A program made the position numbers and the translations under genes. Under the pieces are notes generated by a model. It had not been told where the DNA came from. It saw nothing but the letters and a program-made list of their open reading frames with translations, and ran no database searches. A stretch of DNA of 64,000 nucleotides from Isoetes taiwanensis (taxonomy: Eukaryota > Streptophyta > Lycopodiopsida > Isoetales > Isoetaceae), in contig JAJEKV010000049.1 of assembly GCA_021234155.1 (NCBI GenBank), forward strand, positions 3,997,487 to 4,061,486, read 5' to 3'. Below, piece after piece: positions 11,940 through 21,834 of this stretch; the first letter of the stretch is position 1, and each line of letters begins with the position of its first letter.

Positions 11940-12280
11940 AAGGCCCCGAAGGGGCCAAAATTTTTTTTAGTTGACATAAATCATTAACACAAAACTACGA
12001 TTAACATTATTAACACAAACCATTGCATTTAACACATTTTAATTAAAATCCCCCTTAAACCCCCTTTGGTTTGGGTGCATATTCACACGGGGGGTTACGT
12101 AGGGCAGCGAGAGCCCCAAAAAATTTACAATACATGTACAAAATTAACACCATTAAGTACATTCTCTCAAACCTTATAGTATTTTGCAAACCTTAATATA
12201 CAGTATACAAAAACTTGTACATGCATACCCCACAAACGAGGATCGCTATATACGGTCCAGATCTTGGAATAAAGGGCAAA
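11940..12280. mobile_element. Foldback MITE family F, truncated copy
   Basis: The copy starts with the small palindrome aaggccccgaaggggcc followed by aaaattttttt. It then runs through the family words cccccttaaaccccctttgg and ttgggtgcatattcacacgg. It breaks off at aaagggcaaatatg, where sequence shared with array unit B resumes. The right inverted terminus is missing. Fuller copies lie at 31399, 41549 and 45655. Confidence 0.75.
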
Positions 12281-12562
12281 TATGCGTCCATAATCTAGAA
12301 AATCATTTCTCATGACAGATAAAATATCTAGAAGAATGGGCACCAGCAAGAGATTCAAATCCACATTTCTTATTGTGAAGCTTGCACGCAAAAAGATATA
12401 TCATCTTTCACGTGGTTGGTGGGTAATAACATTTCTAAGATTTTATCCAATACCACACAGGAACCCCATATTAGAAATGTAAAGTAAAACCCACACCAAT
12501 ATAAAGAATTGGGGATAACATTTTATCCCTTCTCAAGTAGGTTGGTTCAAATCCAATGGTTG

Positions 12563-12940
12563 TCAAGTTACAATAGCTACATTCGGATCAAGAAATTTAA
12601 GATCAAGGGCAATCTTCTTGATTTGGGTAGTCCGACCTCTGACAAATGAGGCAGATGGCCATTTTCGCCTGCGGGCGACTAGTTGTGGCAAAGCTGGCAT
12701 GTGACCTTGCATATTCAGTATGACATATTGCAATTCAGGAAAAATCCATCCGTCTTGCATTGGACAAGTGCGACTTTGCAACATCCAATCAAGGACACAT
12801 TGCATGTGCATACGATGCCCATACCCTAGAGTGTACCAGCCCACCTATCTCAAGTTGTCAGCACACCACGCACAATGTCTATAATCAACGGCCTTTAGCT
12901 CCTCCCACTGGTTGTCATACAAGTACTCATGAGGAAGATA
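12563..12940 (-). pseudogene. RING-like zinc-finger coding remnant (array unit A)
   Basis: On the minus strand a frame reads VDYRHCAWCADNLR, a stop, then VGWYTLGYGHRMHMQCVLDW followed by MLQSRTCPM. The order C-x2-C, G-H-x2-H-x2-C, C-P resembles the core of a RING-H2 E3 ubiquitin-ligase domain. The last cysteine of C-P-x-C is replaced and an in-frame stop interrupts it. Array unit B has the same frame and the same stop (about 23178-23550), so the stop predates the duplication unless an intron removes it. Gene identity unknown; the RING assignment is tentative. Confidence 0.35.
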
Positions 12941-12947
12941 TACGATT

Positions 12948-14439
12948 TGTTTTTTGTATGCAAGATATTTAAATTTTATTAATAAGTAAAACAGGTACAT
13001 GACCTTATTTGGTGGCTCCACAATAGGCCAGATATGCAAGATCAAAACATTGGTCACCAGATAGAAAGAAGTATCACCAACATTCCAAAATCAGGAGTCT
13101 ATAATACTGATATGGGTCTTCCCTACTTGAACAAAGATTGAGATCCGTGCGTAGACTGTAACTGCAGCCATTTGAAGCTCACCACCGGACGATGCAAGCA
13201 ATTGAAGGGCTTTGGAAGCAACTATCATTCCGCGCATTTACTCGGCCTAGAATCCATCCTGCAAACTTGTACTATAGAAGATCATGTCCCCGTTCCAATT
13301 ATGTACTGAGGGACTCAATGCTCCCTCTTCCAATAATGCAGAAGATAATGCTGGCCTGCCCGCTAGGGGTGGTCCAATCGCTATTCAAAGTCCTCCTACT
13401 ACTAGCATAGGCCATAGTTGCAAAATGCTCAACTTCCTCACTGATCCAGAGTCAAGTTCCCCTTGGACACTTGAATAACAGCTCAGTAAATCAGCAGCGG
13501 TAAAGTAACCCTGGTCTCCCGCCCAAGATTACTTAATCTGACCCCTTTCACTATCCAGAGAAGTTCAGAGCCATGCCCGTCCATAGAACCTAATTTCCCC
13601 TTGCTGGGAAAGGGGGCAGGATGACATTGAATTAGCCAGGACTAAGTTACATCTCAAGGTGCCACAACTTAACAACAGAATAACCAAAGATGCATCCGAC
13701 ATCTGCATTCCATAGACATGCACCCGCACCCACAAGATCTGCAGCTCTTGAAAGGGAAGGACAACCCATTAACTGCAAACACTGGTTGCACAATTACCTA
13801 TAATGCTGCATTTATCATGAACTCTTGCAAGCTGAACACAGTCCAGGTTCTCCAATATCTGTTTCTGGCTCAAAACCATCATAAAAACTTGCAACATATC
13901 AGCTGCATTCAACCCGAAGACTGCAGTGAGTGCAGCCAGAACCACAACAGACATGGCCTTCCTATTGTTGCAGTGAGTGCAACAAAAGAGGTTTAACCTA
14001 CAAACTGAATGACAAGCTTAAAATATGCTTCTGAGCCCATAGCGGCAGCCAACAAGAGAATGAGACAGAGGGCAAATTTTGAGCATGGCTCAAAGATGCC
14101 CAGAGTCTTGACACACAAGCTGCCTGCTATCTTTAGCCTATTGAGATCGGAATCCAGAGAAAAAGCAACAAAGACACTTCTTACCAGTCACAATCTTATG
14201 CTACGATGGCAAAGCACTAGGAGCAGCGGCCCAACCCCAGCACTGAACTTCGAATGCACAAGATCCTCCGAAGGTGACCAGCAGGCCGATCATGCTACTA
14301 TACCCAGGACCCGAGCACAACGGCAGCAGCAGATCATGCTGCTCTTCCAGCTATGGTAACCTTGCTTCTCGAGTCTGCACGCAACGGGCGGCCGCCGCCG
14401 CCGCCCTAAACGTCGCCAGAAACCCTAGCCATTCAGCAT
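12948..14439 (-). mobile_element. Retroposed sequence with 15-bp target-site duplication
   Basis: The block is flanked by exact copies of ggaagatatacgatt (12933-12947 and 14440-14454). Array unit B has that word once (about 23550) with no insert, so it is the empty site. Read on the minus strand, the insert opens with a GC-rich CGG-repeat leader (around 14391-14405) and ends with an A-rich tail (catacaaaaaaca). That layout and the long duplication fit target-primed reverse transcription of a cellular transcript or a LINE/SINE product. The minus frames at 13769-13954 (MSVVVLAALTAVFGLNAADM) and near 14010-14090 (FALCLILLLAAAMGSEAYFK) look like broken membrane-protein segments, but I cannot name the parent gene. 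Confidence 0.75.
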
Positions 14440-14477
14440 GGAAGATATACGATTGACTATTCAGAAGTCACCTTAAA

Positions 14478-15235
14478 AGGGTCAGAGTTCAACGATCTTG
14501 TTAGGTTGCGTAAATGATCGTTGTTTTCCGTTCAATGCCACTAGCTGCCGTTTAATGTCCTCTAATTTGGCTGCCATCTTCTCAACCCCATCGGCACGAT
14601 CCTTTAAACGAATATTCTCTTCAGAAAGGATTAGATTATGACTTATCTCATTCTCTAATTGGGCCCGAATGTCTACAAGCGACTTTGGCTGAGGCTACCC
14701 CTGCCACTTCCAAAAGTCGAATAGCGTCAACAATCGGGTATGTAATGGTGACAGGCTCACCATGCTGCCCGCTCTTGCTATCTTCCAATAGCTTAACCCT
14801 CTTGGTGCTGCCACTACCACTTCCTTGCCTCCGGTTTCTACTGGCATAATTTACAGGCACTTCCTTCACAAGCTCATAGTATACTTGTTGCGCAAAACTC
14901 TTACTAAACTCACTATTTTGGGGTAGGTGTCCCTTTACTTGGACATGCCGTTCCACTGCTTTTGCTTACATCACAACGATCTTGCACTCATGAGCTCTAT
15001 ACTTACCCCTCTTATTGGACCAATCCCTTTCAAACTCATTCTTGTCCAAATTTGTCATCACATCATCGTACTCCGCTCCCTGCGGACAATAGCCTGGTCC
15101 TGTCTCGTCGGCTACGTTATGCACCTTTGTGATGGTGCAATTTTCTCTCTTAGAGACGTCTTCCATCGCATATAGCCTTAGTATCTCAGCCGTGCGATAC
15201 TCATTCACTTTTGCATGTTCCGCTGCTCTCTCCAC
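14478..15235 (-). CDS. Unknown broken coding region, partly missing from array unit B
   Basis: Two minus-strand frames (14966-15235 and 14648-14956) join across one stop. They give a hydrophilic protein of roughly 190 residues with MERAAEHAKVNEYRTAEILR at the start, a KRENCTITKVHNVADETG stretch, and SKSFAQQVYYELVKEVPVNY later. I do not recognise the family. The frame starts in sequence shared with unit B (15193-15235) and continues into 14478-15192, which B lacks. If the frame is real, B lost this segment rather than A gaining it. A plant transposon accessory protein is possible but unproven. Confidence 0.35.
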
Positions 15236-15639
15236 TTGCCAGCGAAAATTTTAGTGGCCCCGGCGGGTCATTTGGCCACAAATTACAGGTTCAGGCAAAA
15301 TGCGACGGCCGGCTTGAGTAGGATGCCTTACCTATAGACTACTGGCAGATTCGCCATTTCGTGGCACTTTATTGCCTATTATGACATTAGAATGGCCAAT
15401 TAGATGTTTGCTAATTGGAGTGGTATCGACTTTGCGGCCAATTTAGTCCCAAGTGAGAACTAGATATGCTAATGGAATGGCCATTTAGTACACTTGGCCA
15501 AATCCTGTAATGCCTTAAGTTCGCCAAATCTTAACTCATCAAGAGGCCCCCTCAGTGCAGAGAAAAGTTCTAGGGTGACAGAGGCACTGCTTATCTTAGA
15601 GCAGAATAATAAGAAGGATTTGCAGCAAGTTTTTAAATC

Positions 15640-16660
15640 ATTACCTCCTGTTGTAGAAATCAATCACCAGAAGCATGTGCAGTATACAGAGAATTTGGTT
15701 GCATCTTCGGTGTTAGGCCATTTCACTGGGGCCTTTTTGGATACGCAGAGGCTTGGGTACTGGCTACGGGCTCAGTTTAAAAGGCTGGGGTTGGCTCCAT
15801 ATGTGACCTTGAAGTCTCTGGGTAATAATTTTTTTCTTATTATGGTTGATTCTGAGGCCACGGTGGAGCAGTTGGTCTCGCATGGAGTGGCACGTATGGG
15901 AGGGGCCTATGTTTTGTTCCAAAGATTATGCTCCGGGTTTCTCTTACGCTAGGCCTATTGCAGTTAGAGTGCCATGTTGGCTTCAAATCGGGATCTGCCT
16001 CCAGAGATGATGGTGCCTGAGTTTCTAGTGGCCATGGCTAAAGGCACGGGAACTCACATAGCGCACTTTCGATTGTGGGTGCACCACGGATATGTGTAGG
16101 TATTGAGGCGGATGAGATGGTACCCTCGAGTCTTGTGGTTAAAAGTGGTGATTTTTATTCTTACTTCCAGTTGGACTTGCTCAATGGGGAGAGCTTTTGG
16201 CAATGTTTTCCCGCTTAAGTAGTTTCACCAAAGATAAACCTCACTTTCGGCACCCAAGCAGGCAGAGCAAATAGTTGTTGGCCCGCCTTCACCCTCGCAC
16301 TTGTTCCCCCGGGTGTTGAAGGTTGTGGGCGGTGGTGGGCAGTCCGAGAGACACAACCTGAACCCTCCCTTTCAGTATGGTGGATCCCGGAGGTGCAGAG
16401 GAGACTTGCAATGATTGAAGAGTTGCGGCGAGAAAAAGGAAGGGTGGCAACAAGTTGTTTCTAGGAGGCGAGCTCAGGTGAGTGCTCCTCAAGAGGGTCA
16501 CTTAGCCCATCTGCAGCCCACTGCGCAGGTCCCTCCTCAAGTGGATCGAATGGTGATTGATCAGGTAGTCCAGAACTTTTCTTCCTGGGCTGATAGTGTT
16601 GAGGCATGTGAGGCTTTACAAGGGGATCCTGGACCCTTGGTGCACAACGACCCACATGGA
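15640..16660 (+). pseudogene. LINE ORF1 (DUF4283-like gag)
   Basis: The first open stretch (to 15950) carries YWLRAQFKRLGLAPYVTLKS, then GNNFFLIMVDSEATVEQL and ARMGGAYVLFQ. This matches the layout of the DUF4283 nucleic-acid-binding domain found at the start of plant L1 ORF1 proteins: a short helix, a K-x-L-G-x-N-F-F-L core, then V-x-x-x-G-V. A stop at 15950 and later shifts break the rest. The C-terminal part near 16430-16655 is Q- and P-rich (QQVVSRRRAQVSAPQ), as in the linker of these proteins. Confidence 0.6.
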
Positions 16661-16662
16661 TA

Positions 16663-17400
16663 AGAAAATTCTATCTTGGAATGTGAGAGGCATCAAATCC
16701 TCTCTGAATAAGCGAGCACGTCTCGCCATGGCTGTGAAGAATCTTAATCCAGATATCTTGTGTTTGTAGGAGCATAAATGTGCCAGGGGTGATATTACCA
16801 ACCTAATGAATATCTTGGGTAATCAGTACGTGGCTACAGCTGCTACAACGGACAGGGCCAGGGGAGGTACTTTGATTTGTTGGAAAATGGGTGTACATGT
16901 AACCTTTTCAGCCACAGATAGCCAAGGCCAGTGGGCAGTGATTAAATGGAAGGAGGGCCAGTCCGAGTGGGGCTTACTGAATGTGTATGCACCAATTGGG
17001 GCCACTCAGAGAGGTTGCTTATGGGCACAATTGCGAAATAAGCTCCAATCCTTTGGTATGGGTTCTACATGGTTTGTCCTGGGTGACTTTAACATGGTGG
17101 AGCTCCCAGAGGACAGGCATGGTATTGGTTCAGATATTTTGCAGGGTTTTGAGCATGACCAATGGCTTAGGTTTGTGCAGGAGTGGGGTTTGACAGAGCT
17201 TCCCGGGGATCGGAATTTTACTTGGTGCAATAATTGGCTGGGGCATGGTAGGGCATAGTCTAGCCTGGATAGAGTTTATGGCACTCCAGCAGTCTTGGAT
17301 TATGCTCCAGCCTTCACTAGGGTGAATGTTACGCCACCTCGTCTCTCGATCACACTCCCCGGATCATTCAGTGGCTTCATGACCACCCACCGCTGACCTC
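16663..17400 (+). pseudogene. LINE endonuclease domain
   Basis: Apurinic-type endonuclease that nicks target DNA to prime reverse transcription. The N-terminus ILSWNVRGIKSSLNKRARL holds the catalytic asparagine. A stop codon at 16766 breaks the L-C-L-x-E-H-K block. The frame then stays open to about 17258 with RARGGTLICWK, WGLLNVYAPIGATQRG, LGDFNMVELPEDRHG and TWCNNWLGHGRA. The D-x-N of GDFN and the E of EHK are the metal-binding residues. The usual C-terminal SRLDR is changed to SSLDR and the final S-D-H segment is frame-shifted. Confidence 0.85.
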
Positions 17401-17959
17401 TCGGGGCGGTTTTAAGCTTAACACAAGCTTTCTTCTGGGATCAGAGTTCACAACATTTTGTAAGCTCATTTGGCGTTGGTATTCAGCGGGATAGCGGAAT
17501 GAGTGCAATGGTTACAACATTAGCTAGGGTAAAAGCAGGTTTATGAAAGAATGGAAGTGCAAAAGGCTTTGGCTCGTCGTCGCAGTTGGATGCCTTATAT
17601 GTGGAACCGAGTCTCTAAGAGGGCGGGTCTCGATGAAACTGCGTGAGCAGCAGGTGCTTCATCGATCGAGGTTGAGGAGGAGGCCAAGTTGTCGCAGCCG
17701 TGGTCAAAGCAGGTTTGGCGTGGCTGAAGCGGTCGACACTTGCTCTAAAGTCTTTTTCGAGCAGCCCGCCGGAAGAAGTATCGCAGCCATGGCGCACATA
17801 GTTACACCCTAGGGAGTATTGTTGCAAACAACCCGGATGCTATCAAGGCCTTTTGTCGGCAAGCACTATGAAACATTTTTCAAGGAGAGCCCGCTTCCCT
17901 CACGAGTGTTTTTTCAAGGGCTGGTGGCCGCCAAGGTATCGCCAAGAATCTTCAAAGAC

Positions 17960-19200
17960 AGAGCTTAGAGGAGCCTGATTTGGCGGGGAGTTGGGGATGC
18001 ATGCGCACCGCTGGTTCGGAATAAGTGTCCCTGGATTAGATGGAATACCAGTGGAGTTTTTTCAGAAGTACTGGGAATGGGTGGGGGACTCGGTGATGCA
18101 GGTGTATGTGGATCTTTTAGGGCATGACTCGATGCATCCTCTGCTGAATACAGGTTGTATTTCACTTATACCCAAGTGTAAGCATCCTAAAACCATCAAT
18201 GACTGGAGGCCTATTACTCTGTTGTCTGTAGTGTATAAAATCATTGCTAAGGCTTTGGCTGAGAGGCTTAAGCCAGTACTAGTTCACGCCATTAGTGCAG
18301 AGCAGTCTGGTTTTATACCACACCAGAACATTCTTCATAATGTGGTCCGCTTTTTTGAGGGAGTGCATTGGGCTCGTGGGATGAGGCAGCCCCTTGTTTT
18401 TCTTAAATTTGGATTTTGCCAAGGCTTATGACAGTGTTAGCTGGCAGTTCTTGGCAGATATGATGCAGGCCTTTGGGTGTGGACCTAGTTTCAGGGAAAC
18501 GGTTATGAAGCTGCATGTGTCTGCTAGGGCGACAGTGTGGTGTCAGGGTGAGACCTCTTCAATCTTCTCTGTGGGGCGAGGCATTAGGCAGGGATGTCCG
18601 TTGGCCCCCCCTTCCATTCACTATAGTGGCGTAAGCTCTCTCGCAGCCTTTTTTCGTGGCGATTCTTGCCGACAATGTGGTGCAAGGTCTCCGCATGGAT
18701 GATGGGTCGCAACAGGTTTGCAATCAATTTGCGGATGATACATTCCTCTTTCTTCATGCAGATGAGTCCAATCTCCAAGCAGCCAAGAATATTTTGGATG
18801 CCTTTTCTTTAGCTTCAGGGTGCTTGCTTAACTGGTCGAAGTGCTCGGCCATGTGAGTCTTTGGAGGAACCTCCTCCTGCGTGGTTGAGTCAGTTTCCCT
18901 GGGCTCTTACACCGCCACACACAGCTGCCAAACTGTTAGGCATACCATTTGGCTTGGACATTAATGCTAGGGCAATTTGGGCGGAGACATTACAGAATCT
19001 TAAGCAGCATCTGAACTGGTGGAGGGGAAGTAAACTCACCATGGCTGGTAGGATTCTGATAGCCAAGTCAGTGCTCTGTAGCACTCATGTTTATGCAGCC
19101 TCCTGCATACTTGCGCCAGAAAGTGTGGTTAAGGAGTTGGATGACACCATTCGCAATTTTGTTTGGGGAGGAAATGAGGAGGGGCTACGGTGAAGGTCGC
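17960..19200 (+). pseudogene. LINE reverse transcriptase domain
   Basis: RVT_1 motifs appear in order over shifting frames: DGIPVEFFQKYWEWVGDSVM, SLIPKCKHPKTINDWRPITL, SVVYKIIAKALAERLKPVL, FAKAYDSVSWQFL (first catalytic Asp), GIRQGCPLAPP, and QFADDTFLFLHADE, whose FADD pair is the catalytic centre. The downstream KLLGIPFGLDINARAIWAE and WRGSKLTMAGRILIAKSVL blocks are typical of the plant L1 thumb region. Frameshifts near 18420, 18640 and 18850 inactivate it. Confidence 0.9.
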
Positions 19201-19835
19201 GATGGTGGAAGTGTAAAAGGCCCCGCAGAAAAGGCGGGGGCTTAGGTATGCTTGATGTGTCCTTGCACACGAAGGTTCCGTGTCGAAATTCATCCGGCGG
19301 TTGTTGTAGGAGCAACAATCCCGTGATTGGCTCTGTTAGCGCGGGCCGCCGCCACTCTATTGTGTTTAGGAAGTCGGCAATTCCGCTCGGTTGTCGTGGG
19401 CTCGTTTGAGGATTTGCGGCCATTCCCTCATGCTTCGCCTTTTCTTAAAGGTCTCCTCAAGGCCGGAAGGCGGTCAATGTTCTCTTTTCATTGGACCCTA
19501 GCAGGTGTATGGTAGCCTCATCGCCCTTTCTTTGGGTACCCTTGATTCTCAGATCTCCCTTGGCCTCTTCCCTACACCCGTGTACTTTCGGCCGATGGAT
19601 TGCCGCGGGGGTAACATCCATCCGTGGATGGTATTGGGAGGGTCATCCTGGCGCCGTGGGAGTTTTTAGGGATCGATTTGGCCTTTTTTGGGACATTCGG
19701 ACTTGGGCCAGAATTGCGAATGCTATTCCATTGCAGGTTGTCTTCTCAAGTCAATCGCGTTTGGAAAGTCGATAGTGGACTTGATGCATCTCGGTTTGTA
19801 GCATTGGCTTATGGGCTTCTAGCGCTTGTAACACA

Positions 19836-20080
19836 TTGCCGCCGGATAAGTGGTCACTTAAGCTTCCGGGGAGTAAGTGGCCCGCCATGTGGAAGTGGGC
19901 GTGGAATACATTGCCTCCTCCTAAAATCCGTACCCTTTTATGGCAGATCTTGCACCGTAGCCTCGGGGTGAATGTCCGAAAGTACACGTGTTCAAGCCTC
20001 GTAGCGGAAACATGCCCTCTATGTGGGGGCCGAGAGACCATTGAGCCTTTGTCCTTTGTCCTATGCACGAGGTAGGGGCA
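19836..20080 (+). pseudogene. LINE C-terminal zf-RVT-type region
   Basis: The stretch WKWAWNTLPPPKIRTLLWQI with LHRSLGVNVRK and CPLCGGRETIEPLSFVLC is the zinc-binding tail found after plant L1 reverse transcriptases (C-P-x-C ... E-x-x-x-H-x-x-x-x-C pattern; the His is lost here). It lies about 400 bp before the poly(A) tail. Confidence 0.8.
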
Positions 20081-20480
20081 GCTTGGTCCTGGGTGAGAGC
20101 CCTCTTTGGGTCTTCACTGTGCAGTCAGAAGCTTCTCTTGGGAGTCTTTCCTAGCGGTTGGTCGGTGGCAAAAAGCGCAAAGCGTTCCATTTATCGCGAG
20201 CTTGGCTTCGTGGTTGATTTGGAAAAGGCGGAGGCGAAGGTCTTCGAATCACGGTCTTAGCCCTTTTCGGTTGGTTCCGATCTTGAGGCATAAGTTGTGG
20301 CAGGCTTACCAAGTCTCAAGCTTGTCTGGCACAGTTAAGCAGGAAATTTGGTCGACATTCCTACAGATTGTGAATCATGATGGGCACTTCATTTCTTTGC
20401 ACCACACTTATCATTGTACTTGATCACATTCTAGTGGTTTAATATATTCCTATATTCTTCAAAAAAAAAAAAAAAAAAAA

Positions 20481-21834
20481 CATCATTTATGGGGGGCCAA
20501 CATTATTAGAATTTTTTATTCCTATATATATCTCCCAACTAAGAATAATCCTGCTCTTTTGGAAAATCAAATGTCGAGGCACTTTTCAATCCTCTTTACG
20601 AAGACTCCGGCATCCGATTTCTGATTCTCCCTACCAACAATCTGTACATTATTGAAATACATGGGGTATGAATTCAAATTCATACAACATGTAACAAACA
20701 CATTTATATAGGATAGCGACTTTCTTTATGTTTGGGCAACGAGCTCTATATTTAATAAAAATCTAGTTAAAAATCGCCATTTGAGCTACACATTATTAGA
20801 TATTTGGTTCAAAAATCGCCAATTGGGTTGCAGCCACATTAGACAAAAATAGGAAAAATGGCCAGTTCAGGCTACACTTTTGGGGGCATATTTTACAAGG
20901 AATGGCCAATTCATTATACTTATACAAAATTATAGGTCCCTTAAAATTTTTCCTGCCACTTGCCGAGCAGCTGACAATTCTAGCTCGTCTTCCATATTTT
21001 GCAAGAAAGGAGAGGGGGTCCTCAGATGCAAAGGCATTGAAAACTCATGCGAAGGCATTCCCTGCTGTTGCGATGTGCCCATATTCGAAGGAGACTGGTC
21101 ATTCTCATTATATTGTTGATGAGACATAATGGTGCTGACTTGTCGAGATGTGCTTTGACTTCTTGTTTTTATAATTTTTGTTAGCTGTGACATATAAAAA
21201 AAGCACACAATAAACAACATGCACGCAATTTCACAATTCGAAAATACGAAAAGAATAGTTACATATATGGGAACTAATTTCTCAACAGTGTTAAATAAAA
21301 ACAAACGTTCAATGAATTTCATTCGAATATTATATACATGAATGTTGAATGTGAATTTAGGTGTCGTGTAAGTAACAGGACATGCACCCTAAACGTGACT
21401 AGAACCAGCTTGGTCTACATCGTCCCCACCGTGGTCAAATTGAAGAATCCAATCTGATTCCAATTGTGGCCCTATGCACGGCATTAGAGAGCAATAAAAA
21501 CTGCTCTGCACGGTGTCAAGTAGCTGGGCCAAATCAAAATTTCATGTCTTGTCTCTCATTGTCGACTCAATGCAATGTTTCAAATAATTGCACATTCTCC
21601 AGTGCCTATCTTACTGCTCGATGCTTCCTATCGACTCCATGTAGGAGTGCTAGCAGAATTAGCCAAGTAATACACAACATACGCTGCTCCATGCAAGTCA
21701 AAGTCAACCCTTGCAGCCACCGTCTTTGAGCCATTACTATAATAAAGATCACCGTGCATATATGGATGCCTCGCCCTTTCAATCTCAATTCTTTTCTTAT
21801 CCTCATCATCCAAACCCTTATAATGCCGCTGCTT
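20481..21834 (-). repeat. 3' part of array unit A with minus-strand coding-like blocks
   Basis: This equals 23954-25304 of unit B almost base for base. Two minus-strand blocks are conserved between copies. 20930-21322 contains TRSQSTSRQVSTIMSHQQYN and NEFSM-like low-complexity sequence ending QVAGKILRDL. 21628-21813 contains MDDEDKKRIEIERARHPYMH and GAAYVVYYLANSAS. They could be exons of one unknown gene together with the RING-like block. Conservation between near-identical duplicates is weak evidence for coding. Confidence 0.5.

Larger units (their letters stand above)
15555..20480 (+). mobile_element. L1-like plant LINE, near full length, decayed
   Basis: The 4926-bp element ends in a pure run of 20 A (20461-20480) and contains, in order, a gag-like ORF1, an endonuclease, a reverse transcriptase and a C-terminal zf-RVT-type region. 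Both borders are fixed by comparison with the empty site in array unit B at about 23941-23960. Flank ccccctca joins the LINE start, and catcattta follows the poly(A). B has six more bases, taaata, between them, so this insertion shows a small target deletion rather than a target duplication. Multiple stops and frameshifts show it is dead. Confidence 0.93.
8450..21834. repeat. Tandem array unit A (expanded copy)
   Basis: Unit A starts at cactataaccccaaaatttg, the same word that opens unit B at 21835 and unit C at 25305. Aligned to B by eye, A consists of 8450-10034, 12281-12947, 14455-14477, 15193-15554 and 20481-21834. Between these lie segments absent from B: 10035-12280, 12948-14454 (one target copy counted), 14478-15192 and the LINE 15555-20480. 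A and B share long runs that are identical or differ by single bases. Confidence 0.88.

Noticed and set aside
14385-14406. GC-rich CGG run as a CpG promoter
   Set aside because: It lies inside the retroposed block and is better explained as the 5' leader of the copied transcript.
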